Shown: one piece after another, positions 1 to 8,423 of the stretch
How positions within the stretch are numbered: position 1 is the first letter of the stretch
Layout: the number at the start of each line of letters is the position of its first letter
DNA from: Muribaculaceae bacterium
Lineage (GTDB): Bacteria; Bacteroidota; Bacteroidia; Bacteroidales; Muribaculaceae
Assembly (NCBI GenBank): GCA_017505535.1
Contig: JAFVPD010000014.1
Span: forward strand, 1-64,000
Reading direction: 5' to 3'
Length of the DNA: 64,000 bases
Program-made: the position numbers and the translations under genes
The notes under the pieces: generated by a model
Databases searched by the model: none
What the model was told of the DNA's origin: nothing
The model's input: the letters and a program-made list of their open reading frames with translations, nothing else

Positions 1-53
1 GTGCTCGCTATCCGGAGGTTTCGGGCTCTGCCCTCAACCACGCGGTTATTTAT

Positions 54-141
54 ACGCTTCGCGTCCCGTGCTTCGCACGATTTGTTACAAGGTTGTGATT
101 ATACATTAGTGATGTTATCCACACTAAAAAGCGACTGAACC
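54..141. repeat. Dispersed intergenic repeat, copy 1, with two small hairpins
   Basis: Positions 67-141 match 44575-44649 in the same orientation over 75 bp with four differences. The element opens with a perfect hairpin (CGTGC-TTC-GCACG, 67-79). In the other copy this hairpin has the loop GAA, i.e. the hairpin is inverted. The remaining 62 bp differ at one base (T at 96, A in copy 2). A second short hairpin, ACGC-TTC-GCGT (54-64), precedes it in this copy only. It lies just beyond the 3' end of the minus-strand glycosyltransferase gene. No coding content is evident. It resembles a REP-like extragenic element; its function is unknown. Confidence 0.75.
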
Positions 142-158
142 GCTTATATGTCCATGTT

Positions 159-1346
159 TTATGGGTTTTGCCAGGTGTAGTTCCATTTGCGAGTGGCAAG
201 GCTTCGGAGGTAGAAGTAGAAGTTGTGTAAAGGTCGTGCTAAAAGGTAGGCGGGAATGGTTAGTAGCATGGGTCGAGATTGAAGTGATTTGAGTGTTCGA
301 CGCCATGTGAATATCAGTGGTAACCAAAGGGCTAATGAGATGATGGTTACGGCTGAAGCTGAGATGATTAGTTGGTGCAGAGATGTTAGTGATGACGCAA
401 TTGCTGCGATTGAGAGTAATAGCCAAGCCCACATCATAGTTGAGGCCAAGCCAAAAAGGCGTCGGCTGCCGTGGTAGAGGTGACGAGAGGTGAACATGTA
501 GCGCATCTTAAGGTCGCGATACACGATTTTTGGTTTGCGACGATAGACGCATGTTACATGAGCGTCGGGCGAGAGCTCTACGGCAGTATTGGAGGGTGTT
601 GCTATCTCGCTGATGAAAATATCGTCATCGCCAAATTTTAGGTTTAGTGAATTGGAGAATCCGCGATTGTCGAAGAAAAGTTTGCGACTATAGGCAATGT
701 TGGCGTCAAACCCTCGGTAGGGGTGAGCCCCGATTGCTGCGGCGAGGTGTGTCGTAGCGTCAACGGCAGCATTAAAAGCTCGCGAGCGAGTCCCGAATGC
801 TTTGTCGTCGGCCGGAGAGTAGGAAGCGTGTCCGATTACCACGTCTTTGCCATTGGCGAAGTGTTGTGCCATGGATTTCAACCAATTAAGAGAGTCGATG
901 CGGCAAGAAGATTTTGTGATGACGACGTAGTCGTGGCGAGCCGCTTTGATTCCTAATGTCAGTGCAAGTTTTTTGCGGCTAAGGAAGCGCGAATCGTCGG
1001 GTGTGTAGGTGAGATATAGATTGGGGAAAGTTGCGCTGAGGGCCGAAACGATGTCTTTGGTTGATTCTGAAGCCCCATCATTGACTACAATGACCTCAAA
1101 ATCAGAGGGGTAATGCTGATTGAGGACGTTGGGTAGCATTTGAGCCAGATTGTCGGAGTCGTTACATGTATAAACGATGACGCTTACCGGCGGAAGGTTC
1201 TCAATGGGGGCTGAGTCTTGGCATTTTCGTGCATGTTTGGCAATGCTCGCAACCCTCATGCGATAGATTGTGAGCAGAAATAACGTTGGCAAAATTATGG
1301 CAATGAGCAACGCTATGGTTGTATTTGATAGTTGGAGTGATAGCAT
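159..1346 (-). CDS. Membrane-anchored family 2 glycosyltransferase
   Basis: This protein of 395 residues has a GT-A (GT2) fold and probably transfers a sugar from a nucleotide donor to a lipid-linked or polysaccharide acceptor at the inner face of the cytoplasmic membrane. One N-terminal membrane segment (about residues 9-28) is followed by the catalytic domain, with the nucleotide-binding start (PPVSVIVYTCND), the VVNDGAS acidic motif and a later GDDDIF motif. Two hydrophobic segments close the protein (about 300-350). It is divergent from the capsule operon across a 288-bp spacer with promoters for both directions, so it probably belongs to the same surface-polysaccharide locus. Donor and acceptor cannot be read from the sequence. 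Confidence 0.85.
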   Translation of the reverse strand: MLSLQLSNTTIALLIAIILPTLFLLTIYRMRVASIAKHARKCQDSAPIENLPPVSVIVYTCNDSDNLAQMLPNVLNQHYPSDFEVIVVNDGASESTKDIVSALSATFPNLYLTYTPDDSRFLSRKKLALTLGIKAARHDYVVITKSSCRIDSLNWLKSMAQHFANGKDVVIGHASYSPADDKAFGTRSRAFNAAVDATTHLAAAIGAHPYRGFDANIAYSRKLFFDNRGFSNSLNLKFGDDDIFISEIATPSNTAVELSPDAHVTCVYRRKPKIVYRDLKMRYMFTSRHLYHGSRRLFGLASTMMWAWLLLSIAAIASSLTSLHQLIISASAVTIISLALWLPLIFTWRRTLKSLQSRPMLLTIPAYLLARPLHNFYFYLRSLATRKWNYTWQNP

Positions 1347-1394
1347 GTGAGAGATTGTAGGACAAGTTGTCGTGAATCGGATAATTTTAGGAGT

Positions 1395-1403
1395 ACAAAG
1401 TTA
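1395..1403 (-). promoter_or_regulatory. Promoter -7 element for the GT2 gene
   Basis: Read on the minus strand this is TAACTTTGT, matching the Bacteroidetes -7 consensus TAnnTTTG about 50 bp before the GT2 start codon. A TTTG -33 box is not obvious at the usual distance; there is only a T-rich stretch. Confidence 0.45.
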
Positions 1404-1460
1404 CGAAAAACAAGTGGAATATTAAAACGTTTTTTGGTGAGGTGATATGGCCTATGTGGT

Positions 1461-1492
1461 TTTGTGGGAATGAATAAAAGTTGTAACTTTGC
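1461..1492 (+). promoter_or_regulatory. Promoter of the polysaccharide operon
   Basis: TTTG (1461-1464), a 19-bp spacer and TAACTTTGC (1484-1492) match the Bacteroidetes housekeeping promoter exactly. Transcription would start near 1499, leaving an untranslated leader of about 135 nt before the first gene. This leader contains an AAGGAG stretch (about 1595-1600) that is too far from the start codon to act as its ribosome binding site. Confidence 0.7.
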
Positions 1493-1634
1493 AGAATTGT
1501 TTTTGCTGAGACTGATTGGCCGGTAGAAGAAGATATAAACTGCTGACTTGATAGGGCTCAGAATGAATAAAACCGATAAATAATATAATAAAACAAGGAG
1601 ATACTACGTTAAAAAAGAAAGCAACATTTTGAAT

Positions 1635-2432
1635 ATGAAAAAATATATACAATTATTTCTGTTTGTCGTGTTATTGGCAGCATGCAGTTCGCCTAAAAAT
1701 TCTCTGACTTATTTTGAAAATGTAAAAAGTATCGAGTCGGGAATCGTACCTTCTCAAGAATATTCAGTGAAAATCGTGCCAGACGATGAATTATTTATAA
1801 TGATAACATCGTTGATACCGGAAGCAACAATGGCTTATAATCTACCGTTGTCTAATCCTGCGACAGTTGGGAACTTGAGGTTGACAACTCAACCACAGCA
1901 ATTAACCTACTTGGTTGACCAATCAGGTAATATTGATATGCCCGTGTTGGGTAAGATTCATGTAGCCGGATTGACAACTTTACAGGTGAAAGAAGAATTG
2001 GAGTCTCGTATCGGCCAAGATGTAGAGGATCCGATAGTGAGAGTTGAACTTGTGAATTTCCGCGTCAATGTGTTGGGCGAAGTGAAAACCCCCAGGGCAA
2101 TTGATGTAAAACGTCAACGATATTCAGTGCTTGATGCACTTGCCGATGCTGGAGATTTGACCGAATATGGCGAACGAGGCAATGTGTTGCTTGTTAGAGA
2201 AAATGGGAATAAAAAAGAATATCATCATCTTAATCTCAATGATGCATCGGTTTTGTCGTCGCCCTATTTCTATCTACAACAGAATGATGTTATTTATGTA
2301 GAGCCAAACGAAATCAGAAAAGAAAATTCAAAATATAATCAAAATAACTCATTTAAAGTCTCGGTAGTATCAACTATCGTGAGCGCATGTTCGGTAATTG
2401 CATCACTTGTAATTGCGTTGACAGTAAAATAA
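1635..2432 (+). CDS. Polysaccharide export outer-membrane lipoprotein (Wza/BexD-like)
   Basis: The product should form the outer-membrane channel for export of the capsule or exopolysaccharide. The ATG at 1635 (265 residues) is preferred to an in-frame TTG at 1629 because it gives a compact lipoprotein signal, MKKYIQLFLFVVLLAACSS, with Cys in a lipobox. Next come a polysaccharide-export domain (about 45-125) and an SLBB domain (about 130-215, beginning VNFRVNVLGEVKTPRAIDV). A hydrophobic C-terminal helix (about 240-262) is typical of Bacteroidetes members. It is the first gene of a plus-strand operon and is followed after 12 bp by the Wzc-like kinase, its expected partner. Confidence 0.9.
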   Translation: MKKYIQLFLFVVLLAACSSPKNSLTYFENVKSIESGIVPSQEYSVKIVPDDELFIMITSLIPEATMAYNLPLSNPATVGNLRLTTQPQQLTYLVDQSGNIDMPVLGKIHVAGLTTLQVKEELESRIGQDVEDPIVRVELVNFRVNVLGEVKTPRAIDVKRQRYSVLDALADAGDLTEYGERGNVLLVRENGNKKEYHHLNLNDASVLSSPYFYLQQNDVIYVEPNEIRKENSKYNQNNSFKVSVVSTIVSACSVIASLVIALTVK

Positions 2433-2444
2433 TAGACAATCAGA

Positions 2445-4772
2445 ATGGAAAATAATAGCAATAATACACAGGTTGCCACCGAAGGCAAAATTGATGTAAC
2501 AGAGATTGTTGCAAAATTGAAACGAAATTGGTGGCTGTTTGCCATTTCGGTATTTGCGTGTTTGTGTTTGGCAGGAGTATATCTGTATGTCAAACATTCG
2601 CTTTTTAGTATTCACGCCAAGGTGTTGGTAACCTATGATGACGGAACAGGATCAATGGGTTCAACCTTCATGCAGAGTCTTTCGCTCGGAGGAGTAGGGG
2701 GAAGTGGTGTTGAAGATGAAATCCTTGTGATGGGGGCTCATTCAATAAAGGCGCAAACGATATCGGAGTTGAAACTAAACCGAAGCTATTCAAGCCCAGA
2801 TGGGTTGTTGCGAACACGCTATTATTATAATGATTCACCGATTGAAATAGACGCACCAGCGGCATTGTTTGATACGTTGTCAACGTCAATGACGTTTAAT
2901 ATTGAGGCTAATGAAGATTTGTCAAAAATCAGTGTTAAGGTAAAAAAAGGCCGTTTCAAAACATTGGCTGAGGCTGAGGCTTCAAGCCTCCCAATGGTGG
3001 TGAATACTCCATACGGAATTTTCTCGATCGACACTACAAAATATTATGTGCCCAATGAAGAAATAGAGGTTAAGGTAAATGTCAGCGGAAACTCTATTGC
3101 TGCCGAAGGGTGGTCGCAACTGATTTCAGTGGGCAAATCGGAGAAGAAATCCAATGGCATATCAATGTATATCGAAGATATCAATATACAACGAGGAAAG
3201 GATTTCTTGAATAAAATGATAGAGCTCTATAATCGTAGGGGACAAGCCGAGAAAGATGAAATGGCAATTAACACCGGTAAGTTTATAGAGGAACGTCTTG
3301 AATTCTTGTATCAAGACCTTTCGGCATCGGAAGAAAAACTTGAAAAGTTCAAAAAACAAAGTAATATAACCGATTTAAAGGCCGATGCGGCTATCTTGTT
3401 GCAAAAGGCTAATAGTTTGGACGAGAAACTCGTAGAGGCCGAAACGGAGTTTGAAATTCTCAAATTGAATCGCGACTTTTTGGCCGATCCGGAGAATAAG
3501 TACTCAATGATTCCAAATGTGTCAGGTACACATAGCGGATCGTTGTCGGCATATAATAGTTTGATTTTGCAATATTATAGATTGCAAAATAATGCCAAGG
3601 CCAATAATGCGATACTAAAATCGACTGAGGCACAGATTGATGCTATGCGTGAGAATATTATTGAAACAATCAATAAGAGCTACGAAACGGCAAAACTTAA
3701 ACTTGACGAACTAAAACGTCAAAACAATTTAGCTAAATCGCAGTTGAATATTGTGCCTACGCACGAGCGTGAGTATCTTGAACTCCTAAGAGAGCAGTCA
3801 ATACGTAACACACTATACAGTTTCTTGCTCCAAAAGAGAGAAGAAAACCAATTGGTGCTTGCAGCAACAACACCCAAAGGAAAAATCGTAGATGAGGCAT
3901 TTGCATATAATGAGCCGATTGCGCCAAAGAAACTAATGGTGATAGTTCTTGCACTATTCTTTGGATTGATGATTCCGGCATTGTGGCTATATGTGAAGCC
4001 AATGTTGAGCGACAAGTTTGACTCAATCGAGGCGTTGAAACGACTTACCGCCCTTCCTATACTTGGAGAAATATGTCATTCACGCAATGCACATGTCAAT
4101 CCTGTGGTAGTGAGCGAGAAGTCAACACGACCGATAGCCGAATTGTTTAGATTGTTGCGGAGCAATCTTGGATTTATGCTTCCGGCAACATCAACCGGAG
4201 GAAATGTAGTTACTATCACATCAAGTTGCAGTGGCGAAGGAAAAACATTTGTGGCAATGAATGTATCAGAGTCGCTTGCGCTCCTTGGAAAGAGAGTCGT
4301 GCTCGTTGGAATGGATATACGCTTGCCAATGCTTGCACAAAACTTAGGCTTGCCCAGTGCTCCCGGGGTGACAAATTACTTGTCAGATGATACCACAACG
4401 ATAGAAAGTTTGATTCAACGCAGTCACAATTGCGACGTAATAGTTGCCGGTCCTGTACCTCCTAATCCATCGGAATTGTTGCTTTCTGACAGAGTCGATG
4501 TATTGTTGGAGGACTTGAAGAAACGATATGATTATGTCGTAATAGACTCGGCACCAATCGGCTTAGTGTCAGATACATTCTCGTTGACAAAATACACCGA
4601 TGTAACACTCTATGTTACACGTGCAAATTATACCAAACGAGGATTTATCAAATATCTCAACACAATTGTTTCGCGAGGTCAGCTCAAGAATGTTGCAGTT
4701 GTTGTTAATGACACAAATCCTAAATTGTCGCATGGCTATGGTTATGGCTATGGAGCCAAACAAGAAGATTAA
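2445..4772 (+). CDS. Polysaccharide co-polymerase / BY-kinase (Wzc-like)
   Basis: This inner-membrane chain-length regulator and tyrosine autokinase of 775 residues works with the Wza-like channel and Wzy polymerase. The Wzz domain has membrane segments at about 31-50 and 495-515. Between them lie a long periplasmic region and a coiled coil (about 280-450). The C-terminal cytoplasmic kinase domain carries Walker A (SCSGEGKTF, Lys near 600), Walker A' (VVLVGMDIRLP) and Walker B (YDYVVIDSAP, about 695-704). The tail is short and holds only three alternating tyrosines (GYGYGYG), fewer than in enterobacterial Wzc but usual for Bacteroidetes. Fusion of Wzz and kinase in one chain is the Gram-negative arrangement. 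Confidence 0.92.
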   Translation: MENNSNNTQVATEGKIDVTEIVAKLKRNWWLFAISVFACLCLAGVYLYVKHSLFSIHAKVLVTYDDGTGSMGSTFMQSLSLGGVGGSGVEDEILVMGAHSIKAQTISELKLNRSYSSPDGLLRTRYYYNDSPIEIDAPAALFDTLSTSMTFNIEANEDLSKISVKVKKGRFKTLAEAEASSLPMVVNTPYGIFSIDTTKYYVPNEEIEVKVNVSGNSIAAEGWSQLISVGKSEKKSNGISMYIEDINIQRGKDFLNKMIELYNRRGQAEKDEMAINTGKFIEERLEFLYQDLSASEEKLEKFKKQSNITDLKADAAILLQKANSLDEKLVEAETEFEILKLNRDFLADPENKYSMIPNVSGTHSGSLSAYNSLILQYYRLQNNAKANNAILKSTEAQIDAMRENIIETINKSYETAKLKLDELKRQNNLAKSQLNIVPTHEREYLELLREQSIRNTLYSFLLQKREENQLVLAATTPKGKIVDEAFAYNEPIAPKKLMVIVLALFFGLMIPALWLYVKPMLSDKFDSIEALKRLTALPILGEICHSRNAHVNPVVVSEKSTRPIAELFRLLRSNLGFMLPATSTGGNVVTITSSCSGEGKTFVAMNVSESLALLGKRVVLVGMDIRLPMLAQNLGLPSAPGVTNYLSDDTTTIESLIQRSHNCDVIVAGPVPPNPSELLLSDRVDVLLEDLKKRYDYVVIDSAPIGLVSDTFSLTKYTDVTLYVTRANYTKRGFIKYLNTIVSRGQLKNVAVVVNDTNPKLSHGYGYGYGAKQED

Positions 4773-4822
4773 TAATTAAGAATTTAAATAAATAGAGATG
4801 ACTACGATAAGTAGTTGTCTCT

Positions 4823-6154
4823 ATGTCGCGTATAAAACAAATGCTATTAAGTAAATCAAAAATAGTAATGAACATAGTGCTCACGCTCTTTTGGGTGTGG
4901 TGCACTTTTGGTTTTATAAGCGAAGAGATAGCTCCATTTTTATTGAGTATTGAATCACCATTGTTCTTTTTATTTGACGTGGTGATGTTGCTGCTTGGTT
5001 TTTGGACGTTGAAAAATAAATGGGACAAGATTTTTGTTGTCTCATTCCTTGCAATCGGCTATGGCATAACGTGTGTATATAACGGCTATGGTGTTGGGTT
5101 TTATGCCAATGGGTTGCGCGAGTTTGTATATCTGATATCATTGTTGCCGATACTGCGCTATCTTTATGAAAGCGAACTAAAAGATGAATTTGTAAAGAAA
5201 TTTGACCGAACGTTGTTTGTCTTCCTAATTGTACAGGCATTATGTATCACATTCCAATTTTTGAAGTATGGAGCCAATGACCATGGCGGAGGGTCGATGG
5301 GCGTAGGATTCTCGGGAATTGTGTCAATTCTCATCTATTTAGTGTCGTTTTATTTGTTAAAGAAAAAGATGGACCCGGACCGATATGTGGGTTCGTTAAT
5401 AGAAAATAAATGGTTGGTAATATTGTTGTATCCAACGTTCTTGAATGAGACTAAAATCAGTTTCATATTCTTTGTGCTTTATTTTATCTTGCTGATGCCG
5501 GTGGATCGTCGCATGTTTGTGCGGTTAATAATATCGGCCCCTATAGTCATCGTAGGAGTGGTGATTTTATTTAATGTGTACACCACTACAACAGGGAACA
5601 ATGAAGAAGTGGTATCTGTTGACTATTATATGAATGAATATCTCTTTGCCGGAGATGATAATGATATTGTAGATTGGATGGAATATCTATATGATCATGG
5701 CGAAGATTTGGCGCTTGATGGCTCAAACGACTTGCCTCGATTTACAAAAATAGCACTAATCCCGGAGTTGAATGCCGAATATCCCGGTCATTCAATAACG
5801 GGCTATGGAATTGGGCAGTTTAAGGGCGGCACGATGGTTGATCGTTCCGACTTTTACATAGAAAATGAGTGGTTGTTGAGAGGCTCAATACCATATTGTT
5901 ATCAGATGTATATTCAAATAGGATTGTTTGCTATATTGTTCTTTGCATGGATGAGCAAAAGATTATGTAGTTTAAAAATAAAAGGAAGAAAGATCGAATT
6001 AGGGGTAATTGCCTTTGTAGTAATACAATTCCTTATAATCATATTTTATAATGACATGTTTGCTTATTGTTTCCCCTCGTTGGTCTTTATATATATTTTC
6101 ACGCAGGCATTGCGATGGAATACAGCCGAAACTAAAACAATAGAAACAAAATAA
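4823..6154 (+). CDS. O-antigen/capsule polymerase (Wzy-like) membrane protein
   Basis: This hydrophobic protein of 443 residues has about ten to twelve predicted membrane segments and one large hydrophilic loop (about residues 255-350). This is the layout of Wzy polymerases and O-antigen ligases. These families have little sequence conservation, so the call rests on topology and on the position between the Wzc-like kinase and the sugar-nucleotide genes. The loop carries charged and glycine-rich stretches (for example HSITGYGIGQFKGG) as in the periplasmic loop of Wzy_C proteins. Its expected role is joining repeat units on undecaprenyl diphosphate at the periplasmic face. A WaaL-type ligase is the main alternative. 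Confidence 0.75.
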   Translation: MSRIKQMLLSKSKIVMNIVLTLFWVWCTFGFISEEIAPFLLSIESPLFFLFDVVMLLLGFWTLKNKWDKIFVVSFLAIGYGITCVYNGYGVGFYANGLREFVYLISLLPILRYLYESELKDEFVKKFDRTLFVFLIVQALCITFQFLKYGANDHGGGSMGVGFSGIVSILIYLVSFYLLKKKMDPDRYVGSLIENKWLVILLYPTFLNETKISFIFFVLYFILLMPVDRRMFVRLIISAPIVIVGVVILFNVYTTTTGNNEEVVSVDYYMNEYLFAGDDNDIVDWMEYLYDHGEDLALDGSNDLPRFTKIALIPELNAEYPGHSITGYGIGQFKGGTMVDRSDFYIENEWLLRGSIPYCYQMYIQIGLFAILFFAWMSKRLCSLKIKGRKIELGVIAFVVIQFLIIIFYNDMFAYCFPSLVFIYIFTQALRWNTAETKTIETK

Positions 6155-6159
6155 GAATT

Positions 6160-7137
6160 ATGCGCAAGATATTAGTGACCGGAGGAGCCGGTTTTATAGG
6201 ATCAAATTTATGTGAGTACCTTTTGGGCAAAGGAGATTATGTGGTGTGTCTTGATAATTTTGCCACAGGTCACATCGAAAATTTGTTGCCTCTGATAGAG
6301 CAATATCCCGATACATTCAAGTTGATAGTTGGTGATATACGCAATCTTGAGGATTGTCGCAAGGCAGTAGAAGGTATGGAATATGTGCTGCATGAGGCCG
6401 CATTGGGCTCTGTTCCTCGTTCGGTAAAAGATCCTATCACGTCAAACGATGTGAATGTTGGCGGATTCTTGAATATGCTCGTTGCATCGCGTGATGCCGG
6501 AGTGAAGCGTTTTGTGTTTGCTGCAAGTTCGTCAACATACGGCGATAGCGAGTCATTGCCTAAGGTGGAAGATGTAATCGGACGTCCACTTTCGCCATAT
6601 GCAATCACAAAATATGTGAATGAATTGTATGCCGATGTGTTTGCCCGCACCTACGGATTGGAATTCATTGGATTGCGCTATTTCAATGTGTTTGGCCGTC
6701 GTCAAGATCCCAATGGCGCTTATGCTGCAGTAATTCCGTTGTTTGTTAAGAAATTTATGGCGCATGAGGCACCTAATATCAACGGTGATGGCGAGTATAG
6801 TCGAGATTTCACATATATCGATAATGTGATACAAATGAATGATCTTGCGCTACAAGCCGAGGCCGGTAGCGAAGCAGTGAACCAAATTTATAATACCGCT
6901 TATGGTGAACGTACAACCTTGAATCAATTAGTAGAATATTTGAAAGAATACTTGTCGCAGTATGATGCTGAAATAGCGAATGTAGTGCCAACACATGGAC
7001 CGAATAGAGTGGGAGATATACCACATTCACTTGCGTGTGTTGACAAGGCTAAACGTTTGTTGGGTTATGACCCTCAATTCAGTATGAAACAAGGCTTGAA
7101 AGAGGCTTGCGGTTGGTATTGGAATAACTTAAAATAA
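6160..7137 (+). CDS. UDP-N-acetylglucosamine 4-epimerase (WbpP/TviC-like SDR)
   Basis: This extended short-chain dehydrogenase/reductase of 325 residues has the NAD-binding motif TGGAGFIG at residues 7-14 and the catalytic Tyr147-x3-Lys151 (YAITK), with the usual SSSTYGDS segment before it. It resembles the WbpP/TviC group, which interconverts UDP-GlcNAc and UDP-GalNAc. The next gene is a UDP-sugar 6-dehydrogenase, and epimerase plus dehydrogenase is the known route to UDP-GalNAcA or UDP-GlcNAcA in Vi antigen and O-antigen loci. That the polymer contains an N-acetylhexosaminuronic acid is inferred from this pairing. It starts only 5 bp after the polymerase stop, so it is co-transcribed. Confidence 0.88.
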   Translation: MRKILVTGGAGFIGSNLCEYLLGKGDYVVCLDNFATGHIENLLPLIEQYPDTFKLIVGDIRNLEDCRKAVEGMEYVLHEAALGSVPRSVKDPITSNDVNVGGFLNMLVASRDAGVKRFVFAASSSTYGDSESLPKVEDVIGRPLSPYAITKYVNELYADVFARTYGLEFIGLRYFNVFGRRQDPNGAYAAVIPLFVKKFMAHEAPNINGDGEYSRDFTYIDNVIQMNDLALQAEAGSEAVNQIYNTAYGERTTLNQLVEYLKEYLSQYDAEIANVVPTHGPNRVGDIPHSLACVDKAKRLLGYDPQFSMKQGLKEACGWYWNNLK

Positions 7138-7148
7138 CAAGTATAGAC

Positions 7149-8417
7149 ATGAAGAAAGAGATAAAGATTGCAGTAATAGGGCTTGGCTACGTAGGATTGC
7201 CATTAGCTCGCCTATTCTCGACAAAATATAAGACAGTGGGCTTTGACATGAGCAAGGCTCGAGTTGAGGCATTGATGCAAGGACACGACGCAACGCTTGA
7301 AGTTGCCGATGATTTGTTGCAAAGTGCGATTGCAAATGGATTTGTGTGCACAAGTGATATCAACGATATAAAGGATTGCAATTTCTATGTCGTAGCAGTT
7401 CCAACGCCGGTTGATAGAGATAATAAACCTGACTTGACACCACTATATGGAGCAAGCGAGACTATTGGAAAGGTTATTTCCAAAGGGGATATAGTTGTAT
7501 ATGAGTCAACTGTATATCCTGGAGTGACTGAAGATGAATGTATCCCGGTAGTGGAACGAGTGTCGGGCTTGAAATATAATGTAGATTTCTATGCCGGATA
7601 TTCACCGGAGCGCATCAATCCCGGAGATAAGTTGCACACAGTAGAAAAAATCAAAAAGGTAACATCAGGCTCAACGCTTGAAATCGGCAAGATTGTTGAT
7701 GAAGTGTATTCGTCGGTTATCACAGCCGGAACACATCTTGCTCCCACAATAAAAGTTGCAGAGGCAGCAAAGGTTATTGAGAACTCTCAGCGTGATATAA
7801 ATATCGCCTTTGTGAATGAATTGGCAAAGATATTCAATCTCATGGGTATTGATACGCAGGCAGTTCTTGAGGCTGCAGCTACAAAGTGGAATTTTTTACC
7901 ATTCCGACCCGGATTGGTTGGCGGTCACTGCATAGGTGTGGATCCTTATTATCTAGCACAATGTGCACAACGATATGGCTATAACCCTGAAATTATCTTG
8001 GCGGGCCGTCGCATGAATGATGGAATGGGCGAATATGTTGCCACCCAAGTTGTTAAACTGATGATAAAGAAAAATGTAAAGGTGAATGGCGGTAAAATCG
8101 CAATCTTTGGCTTTACATTCAAGGAAAACTGCCCCGATGTGCGCAACACCAAGGTGGTTGATATCTATAACGCATTGAAGGAGTATAATGTAGATTTAAC
8201 TGTATATGATCCATGGGCAAATGCCGCGGTTGCTAAGCATGAATATGGCCTTGAAGTGGTAAATGAAATCGCACCGGAGTCGCAATTTGATGCCGTGGTA
8301 TTGGCGGTTGCTCATGAAGAATTTAAATCACTTGACGTAATGTCCTACCTAAAGGAAAATGGCGTAGTATATGATGTTAAGTGGATTTTGGGTGAAAATG
8401 TAGATGGTAAATTGTAG
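7149..8417 (+). CDS. UDP-N-acetylhexosamine 6-dehydrogenase (WbpO/TviB-like)
   Basis: This nucleotide-sugar dehydrogenase of 422 residues oxidises C6 of a UDP-sugar to a uronic acid with two NAD+. The N-terminal Rossmann domain starts with [12 protein letters not shown] (about 9-20). The catalytic Cys261 sits in [13 protein letters not shown], and the UDP-binding C-terminal domain includes [16 protein letters not shown]. The [11 protein letters not shown] form favours the UDP-HexNAc group (WbpA, WbpO, TviB) over UDP-glucose dehydrogenases. It lies 11 bp after the epimerase and probably acts on that enzyme's product in the cytoplasm. The exact stereochemistry (GlcNAcA or GalNAcA) cannot be decided here. 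Confidence 0.9.
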   Translation: MKKEIKIAVIGLGYVGLPLARLFSTKYKTVGFDMSKARVEALMQGHDATLEVADDLLQSAIANGFVCTSDINDIKDCNFYVVAVPTPVDRDNKPDLTPLYGASETIGKVISKGDIVVYESTVYPGVTEDECIPVVERVSGLKYNVDFYAGYSPERINPGDKLHTVEKIKKVTSGSTLEIGKIVDEVYSSVITAGTHLAPTIKVAEAAKVIENSQRDINIAFVNELAKIFNLMGIDTQAVLEAAATKWNFLPFRPGLVGGHCIGVDPYYLAQCAQRYGYNPEIILAGRRMNDGMGEYVATQVVKLMIKKNVKVNGGKIAIFGFTFKENCPDVRNTKVVDIYNALKEYNVDLTVYDPWANAAVAKHEYGLEVVNEIAPESQFDAVVLAVAHEEFKSLDVMSYLKENGVVYDVKWILGENVDGKL

Positions 8418-8423
8418 TAATTG

